Below are positions 45,501 through 64,000 of a stretch of 64,000 bases of DNA, one piece after another (position 1 is the stretch's first letter; the number at the start of each line of letters is the position of its first letter). The translations under genes were made by a program, and so were the position numbers. A model generated the notes under the pieces. It was not told the DNA's origin and did not search any database. It saw nothing but the letters and a program-made list of their open reading frames with translations. Source of the DNA: Medicago truncatula (lineage: Eukaryota; Streptophyta; Magnoliopsida; Fabales; Fabaceae). The stretch spans positions 38,972,494 to 39,036,493 of the forward strand of contig NC_053045.1 in the NCBI RefSeq assembly GCF_003473485.1, given 5' to 3'.

Positions 45501-48472
45501 GCTTTTCTTAGTCGCATGTTCTTCTCCCTCTGTGTATATATGCTAGCTTATCTGTGTATATATTTTTTTCTTCTGTTTTTCTCTGTTTGTGCTTATGCCT
45601 AAAATATTTTAGTATGCACTCTTTTAGTTACATGTGTGACACTAATTTTTTTCCATCACGTGTTCATGTTTAGAGACATTTTAAATTTTACTCAACAGTG
45701 CAGCGAGGTTTAACTTGCATGTTAAATTGCCTTGGTAATTAGAACTTTCTCTCTTTAGGCTGAGAATGTAAAATCTATAAAGTATGTTATTCATATCTAA
45801 TAGAACTTATACTCTTATAGGTGGTAATAATAAGCTCAAAGTTGACAAGTGCTTCTCCACTCCTGGAATGGCACCACATCTTGGAAAGGTATCTTTAATC
45901 TGAATCGTCTTGTTCTTTTACAATCATCTAAATTAACGGCTTCTTCTAAAGCTTATATGAATTGGTATGCAGATAGCACAATATCTCAGAAAGCGGAGAC
46001 TGATGCCAGACAAGAAAGTTAGTTTCTCAATGTTGGTTGACATTTTATATTTTTTTAAAGTGTAGGGCATGTGGACTGTATTTAACTCTAGTTTTGGCTG
46101 TATTAATATGGTTTGCAGCTAGGTACTCTGACTAGTGATATTGCTGGGCAGTTGAAAGAGCTAAGACAGGGTCGCATTGAGTTTAAAATGGAAAGTAAAT
46201 CAATTTTGCATGTGGGAGTTGGAAAGGTACTGTTGTATTTACTTCTAACTACTTCTAGATTTCACTACAATAGGTGTGTTGCACAAGATATTTTCATGTG
46301 CTTACAGTGATATCCACAGGTAAGCTACAAAGAAGAGAATTTACGGGAGAATATTGGTGCATTTATGAATGCTGTATTGCAAGCAAAGCCTGCTGGCTTA
46401 AAGAAGAGTAAGTAGTATACACTCTCTTATGCTGTCCCCCTCCCCAATAATCGTTGGAGAAAAGGATGAAATGTCAGATCAGAACTGTGAAAATTGATGT
46501 TATGGTTGTTCTTTCTCTCCACTTTCCATAATTTTCTTAGGTTTTCTCACTTTACAACATTAAAGAACTTTTAGCAGAGTAAAAAAAAGGAAAAGAGTCT
46601 GCTAAGATTGATTACCTCACACACAAGAAAACAGAATATGCTGTCATCATAAGTCGGATAATCTCTCAGAGAATGCATTCCTTTAACTTCTACTATGATT
46701 AGGTATAGAAGCCTAATGCTATATGGGTTAAAACTAAAACATACGCTGCTAAATCTTCAAGACACAAAAACAAGGCCCATAACTCCTAGGTATCATAAAC
46801 CCAGGTTTATATACAAACCAATACTACTATACTGCTATGAAATACAAATATCGGTAACGTTGCACTATGTTTGAAAAATAAAAGTTGAATAAAGTAACAG
46901 CTTAAAATTACCAGTGAATATAAGAATACTGATTTATTGAGGTAATGGAATAATAAAACCTTCCTCAAAGTTAAATAACTACTACCAAAATGATGACTTG
47001 GTATGCTGAGGATATTTCTATTATCTTTGATCTTATGCCTTTTTAATCCTGGTGTAACATGATCACAAGTTTTGTATGCTGAGGATATTTCTATTATCTT
47101 ACACTTGCTTTTTTGTTGTCCAGCTTCTAAATATGCCGGGTACGTGCTGTCTGTCCATATATGCAGCACGGTAAACTCTTACATCCCCATTCTGTTTTTT
47201 TCTAATGCTTATTTTACATATTTAAGGCTGAAAAGTTACTACTCCCTCTGTTCCAAATTACATGTCATTCTAGCAAAAAAAAAAAAATTGTTCCAAATTA
47301 TGTCATTTTACAATATCAATAAATAAGTAATGCTTATTTTCCCATTATGCCCTTTACTATTTATTGCTTTATTTTTTTCCAGTTCTTTTAATTTATGTTT
47401 TCCATACCATTAGTGAAGGATATTTTTGTAAAATAACTCATAATTGCTTTTTTCTATCCAAAATTAATTGCATTTCTTAATATATGTGAAATTCCTAGAA
47501 TGACATAAAATATGAAACGGAGGGAGTACTTCATTCTAGCTCTTCATATTACCTGTTGTTTGTTACTGAGTTTTTTTTAGGGGATCTGTCATTCTGTTGT
47601 TGCTGAGTTAGACATTGAATGTGTGTGAAATTCCCCTCTCCCATCCCTATTCCCTTCTGAAAAAGGAATACAGTAACGGAATTTGAATTCGAAATGATGG
47701 AACATCTACTAAACATTTTGCTGAAATAATTAATGTGAAATTGGGATTTTTTTTATTCACGGGGAGAGTTTCGTGGAGTGGGAAACGAGGTTTAGCCAAC
47801 GATATAATCAACTATGAAAGATAAAAAGGAAGATACCATTGTTAATGTCTTTCTGTGGAGGATAATAATTGGGATTCTATATTCCAGTATGTTTTGGCCT
47901 TTTGTATGTCTGCAGATGAATATAAATTATGCACTTTTTTGTGGTATCATTTACAATTGGATATATCAAAATGCACATAGGATAAAGGGTGGGGTTACAT
48001 GATATAGTGGAAGGTTTCCGATTTTCATTTGTAGTGAGATCACACACTGTAGATTTGCAATCTAATCAGATTTATATGAAACTTTATATTACCTTTGTCT
48101 AGAGCGCATACATGATAGATATCCATAAAAATGTGCGACCTGGCAATTTACTGTGATAGCATAAAGGGAGGAGAGAGGTGATAACCATTTGCACGGAAAA
48201 ATTATATTTCTTAATACACGGGTTTCATAAAAATTTGTGATTGCACGAGAAAACAGAGGGTATTAAATAAGGGAAGAAGCGAAGAAAAGGCATAATTTGC
48301 TAGTGTCATTATCTGTAGTGATGGGGAACATTGTCGTATTCTTGTATGCATTTTCTTTCTTTTAAGTTATTCATTGAAAATCGTATTGATGCAGATTGGC
48401 CCAGGTATACCTGTATCAATACAGTCGTTATCCAAAGCAGCAGATAACTATAAGAAAGCGCATATGGTATAA
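42546..48472 (+). CDS. Ribosomal protein L1 (uL1), organellar, probably mitochondrial
   Basis: Ten exons: 42546-43112, 44365-44442, 45165-45206, 45280-45382, 45821-45888, 45973-46017, 46119-46226, 46320-46407, 47124-47170, 48395-48472, giving 407 residues. The N-terminus (MASLKLLLSQARRHCF, then SFSSSSESNP) is Ser/Arg-rich like a mitochondrial presequence. A Pro-rich linker (PPPEPESQ, QPPPPPPQ) follows. The bacterial-type L1 fold covers exons 2-10: FDETVEAHVRLGIDSKR, VRGTVILPHGAPK, GADIVGG, FSTPGMAPHLGK, GTLTSDI, RQGRIEFKMES, VGVGKVSYKEENLREN. L1 sits at the ribosomal exit stalk and binds 23S-type rRNA. Targeting is inferred from the presequence only. Introns hold a Stowaway MITE and another MITE. 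An alternative frame overlaps exon 1 but is a shadow. Confidence 0.93.
43285..43492. mobile_element. MITE of the CTTATGTATAAG family in intron 1
   Basis: It contains GGATAAATAACTTAATTAAG, CTTATCATGTAAGT, AAGTTGTTTCTATAACAAT and GTGCTTATGCCGGTAG, in the same order as at 18315. It ends near CAAATGAGCTTATTC. The boundaries are approximate. Confidence 0.6.
47240..47528. mobile_element. Stowaway-type MITE in intron 9 of ribosomal L1
   Basis: The ends are TACTCCCTCTGTTCC and the inverted GAAACGGAGGGAGTA, with TA at each end as the target duplication. This is the classic Tc1/mariner Stowaway terminus. It is 289 bp, AT-rich and non-coding. The first 15 bp of the interior repeat TTCCAAATTA/TGTCATT motifs. 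Confidence 0.85.
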
Positions 48473-49789
48473 ATCACGTGGATACAGGCAGGCTTTCGAC
48501 GTGAAAGTGAATTTTGATGAATCATATGTTGCTGTAGTTTTTTGTTCATTACCATTGATTTTGTAAGGTTTGTTGTGTGATATAGGTGGCAATAAGTAAA
48601 TCAAATATTACATTTTTTGTAGTAGCTAGATGAACTTTTTGGTCGTGTTCTCTTGGTTCATGTTGCTCATTGTAACACTGAATATATAGCTTACTAAATT
48701 TATTCTTAGTAATGTTGAGCTAACCCCTTGATTCTTAGTAATGAAAAAACCATGCTTTACTGATGCGGTGGAAACATATTTCATATGACAATTATTCTAT
48801 TCTTAACCATGGTTTTTTTAAATCTTAGAAGGGAATTATCAACATCATTTGAAATTTTATCCGATGTTTTTTTGGCGCTAATTTGAACGACCCAAGCCAC
48901 GATTTTCAAGCTTGGGTTTTCTTGTAATGTTAATAAACCGCATGTTACATTTTTTTTTTTTTTAGGAAAACCGCATGTTACATTTAGTGCTAAGTTTGAT
49001 ATGCAAAATGATGACACGCCTGATTTGTAAATGCCAATTCTCGGCATCATGTGTAAAAAATGACAGCTTTTCATTTTTCCCTTCAATGATCATATTTTCA
49101 TGAAAAGGCCAGGTATCAGGAGGAAATCACGACATCTCAATTGAGTTTTTAAGAGGCAATTGATCTTTACAAGAATTTTTAAGAAAAGTTGTCATTTTCA
49201 TATTTGCCTACAATTGATATTTTCATGATCACGAACTTTGAGTTGTTAAACTTATCATATGTAAATACTAATTGAATTTTTAATAACACAAAGAATGATC
49301 AAGAACTTTGACCTCCTCAAGTCACTGTTCCTATATGTATAGATTAGAGAATTATGTATTTTTTTATTTTCATTCAACCTCTTACAATTAAATGCCATTG
49401 CCTTCGCAAAGTTGTTTTTTCCATTTCCAACATAGGCAGAAATGATGGCATGGCATCAAATTAGCCGCACTCACTAGTCTCAATCCAACTTACAAGGACT
49501 GTAAAATAATCCAAGCTTTTAAATATCCTTTCTAGCATCAACAAAAGCGTAAAGATACACAGCCAAGAAAATCCTTTTCACAGAAGAGTAAAACTGTAAG
49601 AATACTCATTAATGAAACCTCTTAATCTACTTCTCAAATTGTTTAATCTTGAATCACAAATGAAACAAGATGAAATTATATAAGATGGCTACATGTGCCC
49701 AAATTTTATTGTACTCCCTCCCTTGATTCTACTTCTGAGCTTTTGTCATTTCCAAGGACAAAATTTGGTGTGTAGCATAAATGAATAAT
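48473..49789. other. Convergent intergenic region
   Basis: It holds the 3' UTRs of ribosomal L1 (left) and aspartate aminotransferase copy 1 (right; 49380-49790 resembles 56440-56845 after copy 2). About 48870-49010 resembles 53520-53620 upstream of the same aminotransferase (TTTTCAAGCT ... AATAAACCGCATGTTACATT), so a dispersed repeat lies on both sides. An 18-bp motif around CCGCATGTTACATT is duplicated at 48937 and 48968 across a T run. No gene is seen. Confidence 0.5.
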
Positions 49790-53353
<3,564 letters not shown>

Positions 53354-54460
53354 AACTCGTGGGAACTTATATGTATTTTTTTGATAAAATAATTCCCACT
53401 GAATTTATTTTGCGTATTTTAATGTGTTTTTATATCCTACCGTACGTTCTTTTAATATGTTAATTAATGCATGTCACGTTCTTGTTTGAAAATCGTATTG
53501 GTGTTCATTTGAATGATCCAAACCACGGTTTTCAAGCTCATTTTTCCTTGTAATGATAATAAACCACATGCTACATTTGATACAAAACTTGATTTGCAAA
53601 ATGTTGAATCTCACCGTTCAGTTTTCCCTATGGTGATCAGTTCCTACATCGGAGTTGGAACACTATAACTAACCAAACTCTCTTTTAAGGCGCAGAAATT
53701 CAATTGTCTCCGGGATGAGGAAAGGGTGTGGCAGTGCTATGTGCCTAGGACCCACAAACAAATGATGGCGGGTCCCACATAATTTGTAAATGTTGTGTTT
53801 TTGAAAAAAATTAGAGAGATATAAGGTGACAACTAGGGTACCCATGGAAGAATGGTGGGTAATTTACCTCAACCAATACACATTAGTCACATGAGCACAT
53901 TTTTAAGTGGTATCATGAACTATCTTGACTCCACCAGCAAATTGCTCATTTTCATTGGTTGGTGGATAAATTACCCACCATTCTTCAAAGGTAATCTAGA
54001 AAAAACCGAGATGTAAACACATAGAGCACTGCTAAACGGTGCGAAAACACTTTAACATAAACTGACAACCCAATTGCCGACACATATATAGTGTGGTAAT
54101 ATTGAAAATGTATGGAGGACAAAATTGGCAACCTCAAAAATATTGGATTATTTCTGTCACAAACCAGCTCAGCCTTTATGGTGATACAACTCAAATTATA
54201 TAATCCGATATATTTTTTCAATAAATTCTTAACACAAGGGGGTGCATGTGGATATTCGGATTTTATAATTCGAACGTCCCTTATGCATGCTTCAAAGTAT
54301 TGTGCATATGAGCTTGTATGGATTATAAAATCCTAAGTACTTATTTGTTCAAATTTTATATATTTGAATTGGTGAAAAACTTATTTTTCTTCCAAAAAAA
54401 TAGGGTAAGTTTTTTTTTTGTTTTTGAATTATATAATTCGAAGAATACTGAGAGAATTTG
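53354..54460. other. Promoter side of aspartate aminotransferase copy 1
   Basis: No gene is seen. A MITE lies at 53834-53998. The stretch 53515-53625 is the dispersed sequence shared with 48865-49010. The short frames at 53985-54545 are AT-rich. Confidence 0.4.
53834..53998. mobile_element. MITE with 45-bp inverted ends
   Basis: The left arm GAAGAATGGTGGGTAATTTA then CCTCAACCAAT is matched by the inverse of the right arm (ATTGGTTGGTGGATAAATTA then CCCACCATTCTTC). It is about 165 bp and non-coding. The flanking duplication is not certain. Confidence 0.65.
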
Positions 54461-55209
54461 GGATCCGGATCATCTCCTGCGTCATATTTGTTCTGCCATC
54501 ATCATGCCCCTAATCCAATGGCTGCCAAATAAAGTAAATAAATAAAATACAAAAGAATGAGAGAGAAATGAACTTCATTATTTCTACACGCTGCTTTCCA
54601 TTTGCCAGAACTTCTCAATGTTCTCATCAATCATCCATGTAGCAAACACATCTAGTTCATTCATTTGATTATGTACAAAATTAAAAATTAAATAAAAAAA
54701 AAACTAAAAAATGGTAGAAACATTGTGAAATTGAATTGAACAGAGGGAAAAGGAAAACGAAAGCGGCTGTTATTATAGTCAGAAAGAGTGAACAAAGAAA
54801 GAGTAGTTGAGAGTGTATTGAAACTTGAAAGAGTAAATGGCTTAATCGACCAGTCGTCTCAACGATTTTGTTGGGTTTTTATTTTCCTGAATCACAAACT
54901 GCTCTTGTTTTTGTTGCGTTTTTATGCAAACTAACCCTCGGCCGCTGTGCTAACATGGTGCATATTCGAAGAACAACTAGTCACCGCCGCCGAGTAAACG
55001 AACCCTCCGCCGTCGTGAAAACGTTGTGTTCATTTGAAGACCAACTCGTCGTTGCTTTTCACCGGTGATGAAAGTTGTGTGCTTGATCATTGGCGGTTCT
55101 GTTTCTGTATTGTTTTTTATTGTTCTCTTTTTAACCATTGGATTGATCGAACGATGGAAAACAGCGGAGGAGAGATAGCATGAGAGTAAACTGGAGAGGA
55201 TCCGGATCC
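54461..55209. mobile_element. Mutator-like element with GC-rich interior
   Basis: The ends GGATCCGGATCATCTCC and the inverted GGAGAGGATCCGGATCC form short terminal repeats. GAGAATTTG and AAGAATTTG flank them (8 of 9 match). It is 749 bp. The interior is mixed: AT-rich at the left, but 54940-55070 has several CGCCGCCG-like codon-rich blocks unlike the surroundings, which could be a captured host fragment. No protein family was recognised there. Confidence 0.65.
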
Positions 55210-55334
55210 AAGAATTTGGTACACACCACTTGAAAAGAAAGAGGGTGGAAAATGAAATTGCGATTTATTTTATAGATGAGTGTGAAGTTATTCAACTGAA
55301 GGTCTAAGGACACACTTTTTTGTAAAGACAGAAA

Positions 55335-55800
55335 ACTACTGCCTTGTATTTAATTTTATTTTTTTTTATCTTTAGTACACCTTGTATTGTATTTGATTAT
55401 TTTATTTTATCTTTAGTACACCTTGTATTTGGATAATTTTTATTAATATATATTACCTTCGTTTCTAGATATATGACCATTTTAAAAATATTTTATCCAT
55501 TTTCATAAGACCCCATTGCTATTTTCAGCTACATTAATTATTTTTTTACATACATATCCTTATTTATTATACATCTTTTTCTTCAATCAACAATAAATAA
55601 CATGCTGAAAACAAAAACTAATTATCTCTCAAAGGATAAAATTATAAAAGTAACAGTGATTACAAACAATTTAATACAAATATGATTTTGACAAAAGAGT
55701 CTTATATTAAAGACGGATGTAATCCAATACAAGGTGTCTTAAAGATAAAAAATAAAAAAAATAAAAAAATAAAAAAATTAAATACAAGTCACGAAGCATA
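55335..55800. mobile_element. Inverted-repeat element with a nested insertion
   Basis: The left end (CTTGTATTTAATTTTATTTT, then ATCTTTAGTACACCTTGTAT, with the latter motif tandemly doubled) is mirrored at the right (AATACAAGGTGTCTTAAAGA ... ATTAAATACAAG). Between the arms lies a second, Stowaway-like element (55454-55721). The nested order implies the outer element is older. Confidence 0.6.
55454..55721. mobile_element. Stowaway-like MITE nested in another element
   Basis: The termini TACCTTCGTTTCTAGATATA and the inverted TTATATTAAAGACGGATGTA begin and end with TA. The pattern resembles degenerate CTCCCTCCGT-type Stowaway ends. It is 268 bp, AT-rich and non-coding. Confidence 0.65.
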
Positions 55801-56844
55801 AAACCAAAGACAATCCTCAACAAAAACAAACAACTACCTAAGACAAAATAAACTCCCAAAAAAATACAAAAAAAGAAAACACTCAGGTCAAAGATCACAA
55901 GCACAAAATCACATGAATTCATCATTGATGAAATTTAAACTCAAGTCTTTAACATGGATTGTGAAGTGTGAACCACCACCAAGAGCACAATTTAATGATT
56001 TCTACAATGTTATCGAAGACAAACTCAAACACAAATCATCCAAAGAGTACACTTGCATGCAAATGCAACTGTTGAACTGTACTTTAGTCGTTGTTACCAA
56101 CACGCAGCCGTTTGTTTTTTAACTCTCTATTTTGATAAAGTTGTGCTAACCTTACTTGAGCAACAAGTTATCTTTACCTGAAAATGGAAATGTTAACGAG
56201 TGCCTCCGGGGCACTCTTTAAGAATCATTAATATTAACTTTTTTATAAAAAACTGTGTAATCAATGCATAGGAATTTGTAACATTTGACTTTTTCAAAGA
56301 ATATTTTCTAAATTTATGATCCTTAAAGAGTGGCCCGGGGGCACTCGTTAACAAGACCCGAAAACTTATGCCAATAGATAAACCCAACTAAGTCAATCCA
56401 AACACACCTATATGTCTGTCTGGCAATTAAAAGGCCATTTGCCTTAACAAAGCTGTTTTTCCATTTCCGACAAAAGCTGAAATATTAGCATGGCATCAAA
56501 TTAGTCGCACTCATTAGTCATTAGTCTCAATCAACTTATAAGGAGTCTCAAACAATCTAAGCTTTTATATATCCATTCTAGCAAAAACAAAATCGTAAAG
56601 ATTAACAGCCAAGAACAATCCTTATCACAGTATAGTAAAACTGTAAGAATAATCATCAATGAAACCTCTTATTCAATCTACTTTTCAAATTATTCAATAT
56701 GTCGAATCGCAAATGAAACAAGGTGAAAAGGCATAAGATTGTCACTAGTGCCCAACTTTTATTCTGCTCCCTCCAATAATTCTACTTCTGAGGTATTTGT
56801 CGTTCCAAAGGACAAAAATTTGGAATGTTGCATAAATGAATAAT
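55801..56844. other. 3' flank of aspartate aminotransferase copy 2 and spacer
   Basis: 56440-56845 is the downstream region of copy 2 and parallels 49380-49790 after copy 1. A MITE lies at 56191-56353. A plus-strand frame at 55913-56122 (MNSSLMKFKLKSLTWI...) is unremarkable and probably random. Confidence 0.4.
56191..56353. mobile_element. MITE with GC-rich terminal inverted repeats
   Basis: The left end TGTTAACGAGTGCCTCCGGG then GCACTCTTTAAG pairs with the inverse right end (CTTAAAGAGTGGCCCGGGGG then CACTCGTTAACA). The arms are about 36 bp, the interior is AT-rich and the total is 163 bp. I recognise this terminus as a common type in Medicago. A target duplication could not be confirmed. 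Confidence 0.75.
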
Positions 56845-61981
<5,137 letters not shown>

Positions 61982-62363
61982 GGAAACAGAGAACAGAGGA
62001 AATGAAAGAAGAAAAAACAGAATGTGTTCACTAGGATCCAAATCTATGTTTGGGAACTGTAATTTATTATCATCGAGTTACGTGTTTTATTTATATTAGA
62101 TTTTGACCATCATTCTTACTTTGTCAAACTCATTTTATTGTTAAATTTATCTTACATAATTACTATTAAATCCAGAAAATAAATTACTACTATTATTTTC
62201 TTTCTAAGATTTACATGAACGTATATGTAGACTTTGTCAAAAATAAATAAAAATTAACGTATATGTAGACAGAGAAAGTTACGTACTTGAAGGAAAAAAG
62301 GAAAGTTTTTTTACAGTAAAAAGGAAAGCTAGTTGAGCATGATTTTAAAAAGAATAATATCAA
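61982..62363. other. 5' flank of aspartate aminotransferase copy 2
   Basis: Promoter and 5' UTR side. An ACGTATATGTAGAC motif is repeated at 62219 and 62257. No gene is seen. Confidence 0.4.
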
Positions 62364-62634
62364 GGAAAATGCTAGATATCAAGAATGATTTTATAAAAAA
62401 AATTCAAGAATGACATGGCACAATAATCATCTTTAGATTTCAATCTCATTTATTAATCTTTCATAAAAAAAAGATACATAACACCCATCACCCCATGATT
62501 TCCGGCCAGGCTGAGATTTTATTGGTTAACATTAATTTCAGGACTATTTCTTGATAAAATCTAAGGGTGATTATTCTGCCATGTCATTCTTGAAATTTTC
62601 TTGATAAAATCTTTCTTGATATATAGCATTGCTC
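62364..62634. mobile_element. MITE with perfect 9-bp target duplication
   Basis: The ends GGAAAATGCTAGATATCAAG then AATGATTTTAT and the inverse right end (ATAAAATCTTTCTTGATATA then TAGCATTGCTC) form the arms. The arms extend through AAGAATGACATGGCA on both sides. TAATATCAA flanks both ends (62355-62363 and 62635-62643). It is 271 bp and non-coding. Confidence 0.85.
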
Positions 62635-62989
62635 TAATATCAAACTGTTTTTTTTTTTTTTTTTTTTTGCAAAAGGGGCTTCTAAATAAGTAAATCATCT
62701 CATAAATATACCAATTTTAATTTTAGTCCCCCTAAAATATTCATTAGGCTTTTGGTCCGTCAAATTTTTCCTTCCATAAAATTAGTCCATACGTTTTAGT
62801 CAACGCATGTTTAACTTTCATATTTTTTAATGAAATTTTACAGAAATGACAAGAATATTATGACAATCTCTAAAAAAAAAATAGAATTTTTAACAAAACA
62901 TAAATTAAATATGAAATTTTTGGTTTTTCGTGCTAAAAAATTCATATTAAATTCAAGTCCTCTTAAAAAATTATATTTTTTTTGGAAAA

Positions 62990-64000
62990 TATTATCCTGG
63001 GATTATTACAGGCTCTATTATTGTGGCCGTAGTGCTAGTTTGACTCGATTGTGTAACCCCTGGCGGTACTGGTGGATTCGTTGCTACTCCTGGCGCAATA
63101 GCGGAATTCCTCATTTCATGAAGTTGTTTCTTATTCCTCAAACGCATGCACAACACAAACCGATAATTTTAATAATAAAATTTCAGCAAGAAGATTGTAA
63201 ATAAGAGCACAAAAGGTCCCACCGGGGTGTGCCAATTTGTTTACACTAAAATTTGATAAACAATCGTTGGTTTAAAAATATTAACTTGCAAGATCAACCA
63301 GTAAACCTTAAGGACGACATATTGTGTCTATTATCTTCTGGAAATTTAATATTATTCTTGAAGAACTTGGTAAAACGAAGTAAGAAAAAGCAATCGAATT
63401 CAACCCAGTCAAATCCAATCGAAACCGGTATAAACAAAAGTAAATGAATGCTCAAAAGAAACAAGAAAGCTCTAAAGACATTTAAAAAAAATGAACTTAA
63501 ATTGCATTGATCGAATATAGATTGGTACACATGTTCACACATTGCAATTTGTGACTCGTTTCTCTCTTCCATGCGGATAATTTGAGTGTAAGTTTTTTGT
63601 ATGATTGAATTGTGACCCCTTTTTCCTTTGGAGGAAACTACTATTTATACAAATAGAAATAACTGCCTAAGCTTAAATTTAAAAACTATAACTGCAGTAA
63701 CCAACAGAACTTATCCATTCAGTTTGAATTTCGAATGTGTCTTAAAAAATATATGTTGTTTCGACCTTATCCAAAAAGAAACTACTTCTTCGAAAGTTCC
63801 GTCAATCGAACCGAGACACGCAACTTCAAGTATCTTTGGTAAGTCCAACTTTGATAAGGATAAAAGAATAACTCTTTTAATTATGAGGTCAACCTACTTT
63901 GACTGTATTTAATGATGCCTTAAAAAATATTGGCTTAATAGAATAGGAAAATATATTTTTAAGGATTAATCGAGAAATTCCATAATCAAATACATGAAAC
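62990..64000 (-). mobile_element. Possible LTR-retrotransposon fossil, partial
   Basis: On the minus strand a TATAAATAGTAG promoter-like box (about 63640) is followed by about 400 bp of non-coding sequence. Then comes a short GC-rich stretch (CCCCGGTGGGACC near 63215-63227) where a primer-binding region would be expected, and then a leader running to about 62990. This is the layout of an LTR and the start of an internal region of a Ty3/gypsy-type element. It runs off the window edge, no second LTR is visible and it looks broken. Family and age cannot be settled here. Confidence 0.35.

Overview
This is nuclear plant DNA, almost certainly from a legume close to Medicago. The evidence is AT-rich intergenic DNA, GT-AG introns, TIR-type NLR resistance genes, and dense small inverted-repeat transposons and tRNA-derived SINEs of kinds I associate with Medicago. 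There is no bacterial operon structure. I assembled the gene models by hand from splice sites and reading frame; introns and exons are listed per gene. The species call is an inference.

Layout. (1) 0.6-18.6 kb is a minus-strand TNL (TIR-NBS-LRR) cluster. Two four-exon genes look intact (654-4581 and 10702-14462). One is a strongly rearranged pseudogene (15675-18612), and there is a stray TIR-exon fragment (about 7260-7500). (2) An intact plant cysteine oxidase gene (20173-22273, minus) lies upstream of the cluster. A decayed copy of its 3' half lies between the first two TNLs (8180-8635), so PCO and TNL sequence were duplicated together. (3) 22-36 kb holds AT-rich DNA with SINEs, an MBF1 transcriptional coactivator gene (25964-28502, plus), a cytosolic-type phospholipase A1 gene (29590-31179, minus), a degenerate minisatellite, two MITEs and a GC-rich retroposon-like insertion. 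(4) 36.2-48.5 kb holds two plus-strand housekeeping genes: a Sec1/SCFD2-like (MIP3-type) tethering factor and a mitochondrial-type ribosomal protein L1. (5) 49.8-62 kb holds a tandem pair of minus-strand mitochondrial aspartate aminotransferase genes. The distal copy looks intact. The proximal copy has an altered splice acceptor, an 821-bp MITE in the same intron, and changes in a conserved substrate-contact motif. (6) The right edge holds another MITE and what looks like part of an LTR retrotransposon fossil.

The genes do not form one pathway. The shared theme is local duplication (TNLs, PCO, aspartate aminotransferase) followed by gene conversion, loss and transposon insertion. I found no evidence of a new molecular system. 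The most useful observations are the near-identical TIR/NBS tract shared by two TNLs, the lesions that distinguish the duplicated aminotransferases, and several MITEs with exact 9-bp target duplications, one of which has a paralogous empty site in the window.
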